DNA of 64,000 nt, from NCBI RefSeq assembly GCF_026213295.1, contig NC_079414.1:2170618-2234617 (forward strand). Direction: 5' to 3'. Positions 11,313-64,000 of the stretch are shown piece after piece (the stretch's first letter is position 1; each line of letters starts with the position of its first letter). This DNA is from Gadus chalcogrammus (taxonomy: Eukaryota > Chordata > Actinopteri > Gadiformes > Gadidae). Below the pieces are notes generated by a model. It saw only the letters and a program-made list of their open reading frames with translations. It did not search any database and was not told the DNA's origin. Both the position numbers and the translations under genes were made by a program.

Positions 11313-64000
<52,688 letters not shown>

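Overview
The window reads as intronic and exonic DNA from a ray-finned (teleost-like) fish. One vertebrate gene with consensus GT-AG introns runs left to right across most of it. The space between its exons is filled with repeat families typical of teleosts: hAT, PIF/Harbinger and TTAA-target DNA transposons, a DIRS-type tyrosine-recombinase retroelement, a Ty3/Gypsy LTR element, L2-like LINEs, an Academ-like transposon, and very long GT microsatellites. I cannot name the species from sequence alone.

Host gene. Fifteen consecutive coding exons on the + strand (11313-11419 to 63492-64000, the last running off the edge) give 760 codons whose splice phases all agree. They encode a lysine demethylase of the KDM2/JHDM1 family: JmjC domain (exons in 11313-13042), a linker, a Pro-rich/basic segment (15194-15321), a CXXC zinc finger (29242-29365), a PHD finger split over two exons 27.3 kb apart (30604-30732 and 58073-58156), then a serine-rich, Arg/Gly-rich and very acidic tail. 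JmjC signature residues favour KDM2A over KDM2B. The N-terminal exons, the F-box and the leucine-rich repeats are not in the window.

Layout. 1-11312 is intronic or upstream and is dominated by a four-level transposon nest (878-8408): a hAT-like element holds a TTAA-target element, which holds a DIRS element, which holds a hAT element with a BED-finger fragment. 11313-15321 holds the JmjC exons with several small MITEs. 15322-29241 is a 13.9 kb intron with nested Harbinger elements, a ~5 kb hAT envelope (17707-22701), a foldback element with 21-bp tandem repeats, a 544-bp near-palindrome and several microsatellites. 29366-30603, between the CXXC and PHD exons, is a short intron whose donor has been amplified as a 33-bp minisatellite and whose acceptor is present in three copies. 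30733-58072 is a 27.3 kb intron with two large nests. The first is a hAT envelope (31310-42775) that contains a young Gypsy element (31457-40887), which in turn contains an odd GATATC-rich foldback element (35006-36307). The second is an L2-like LINE split by a 9.3 kb Academ-like transposon (44683-54029), itself hit by four later insertions. 58073-64000 holds the 3' exons plus a THAP-finger fragment and one hAT element.

The most notable items are the in-frame splice-donor minisatellite with duplicated acceptors in kdm2a, the GATATC element with palindromes at about 21-bp spacing, and nested insertions whose target-site duplications let the order of insertion be read directly. All element boundaries come from terminal inverted repeats and target-site duplications read by eye. 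Family names for non-coding elements are inferred from target-site length.
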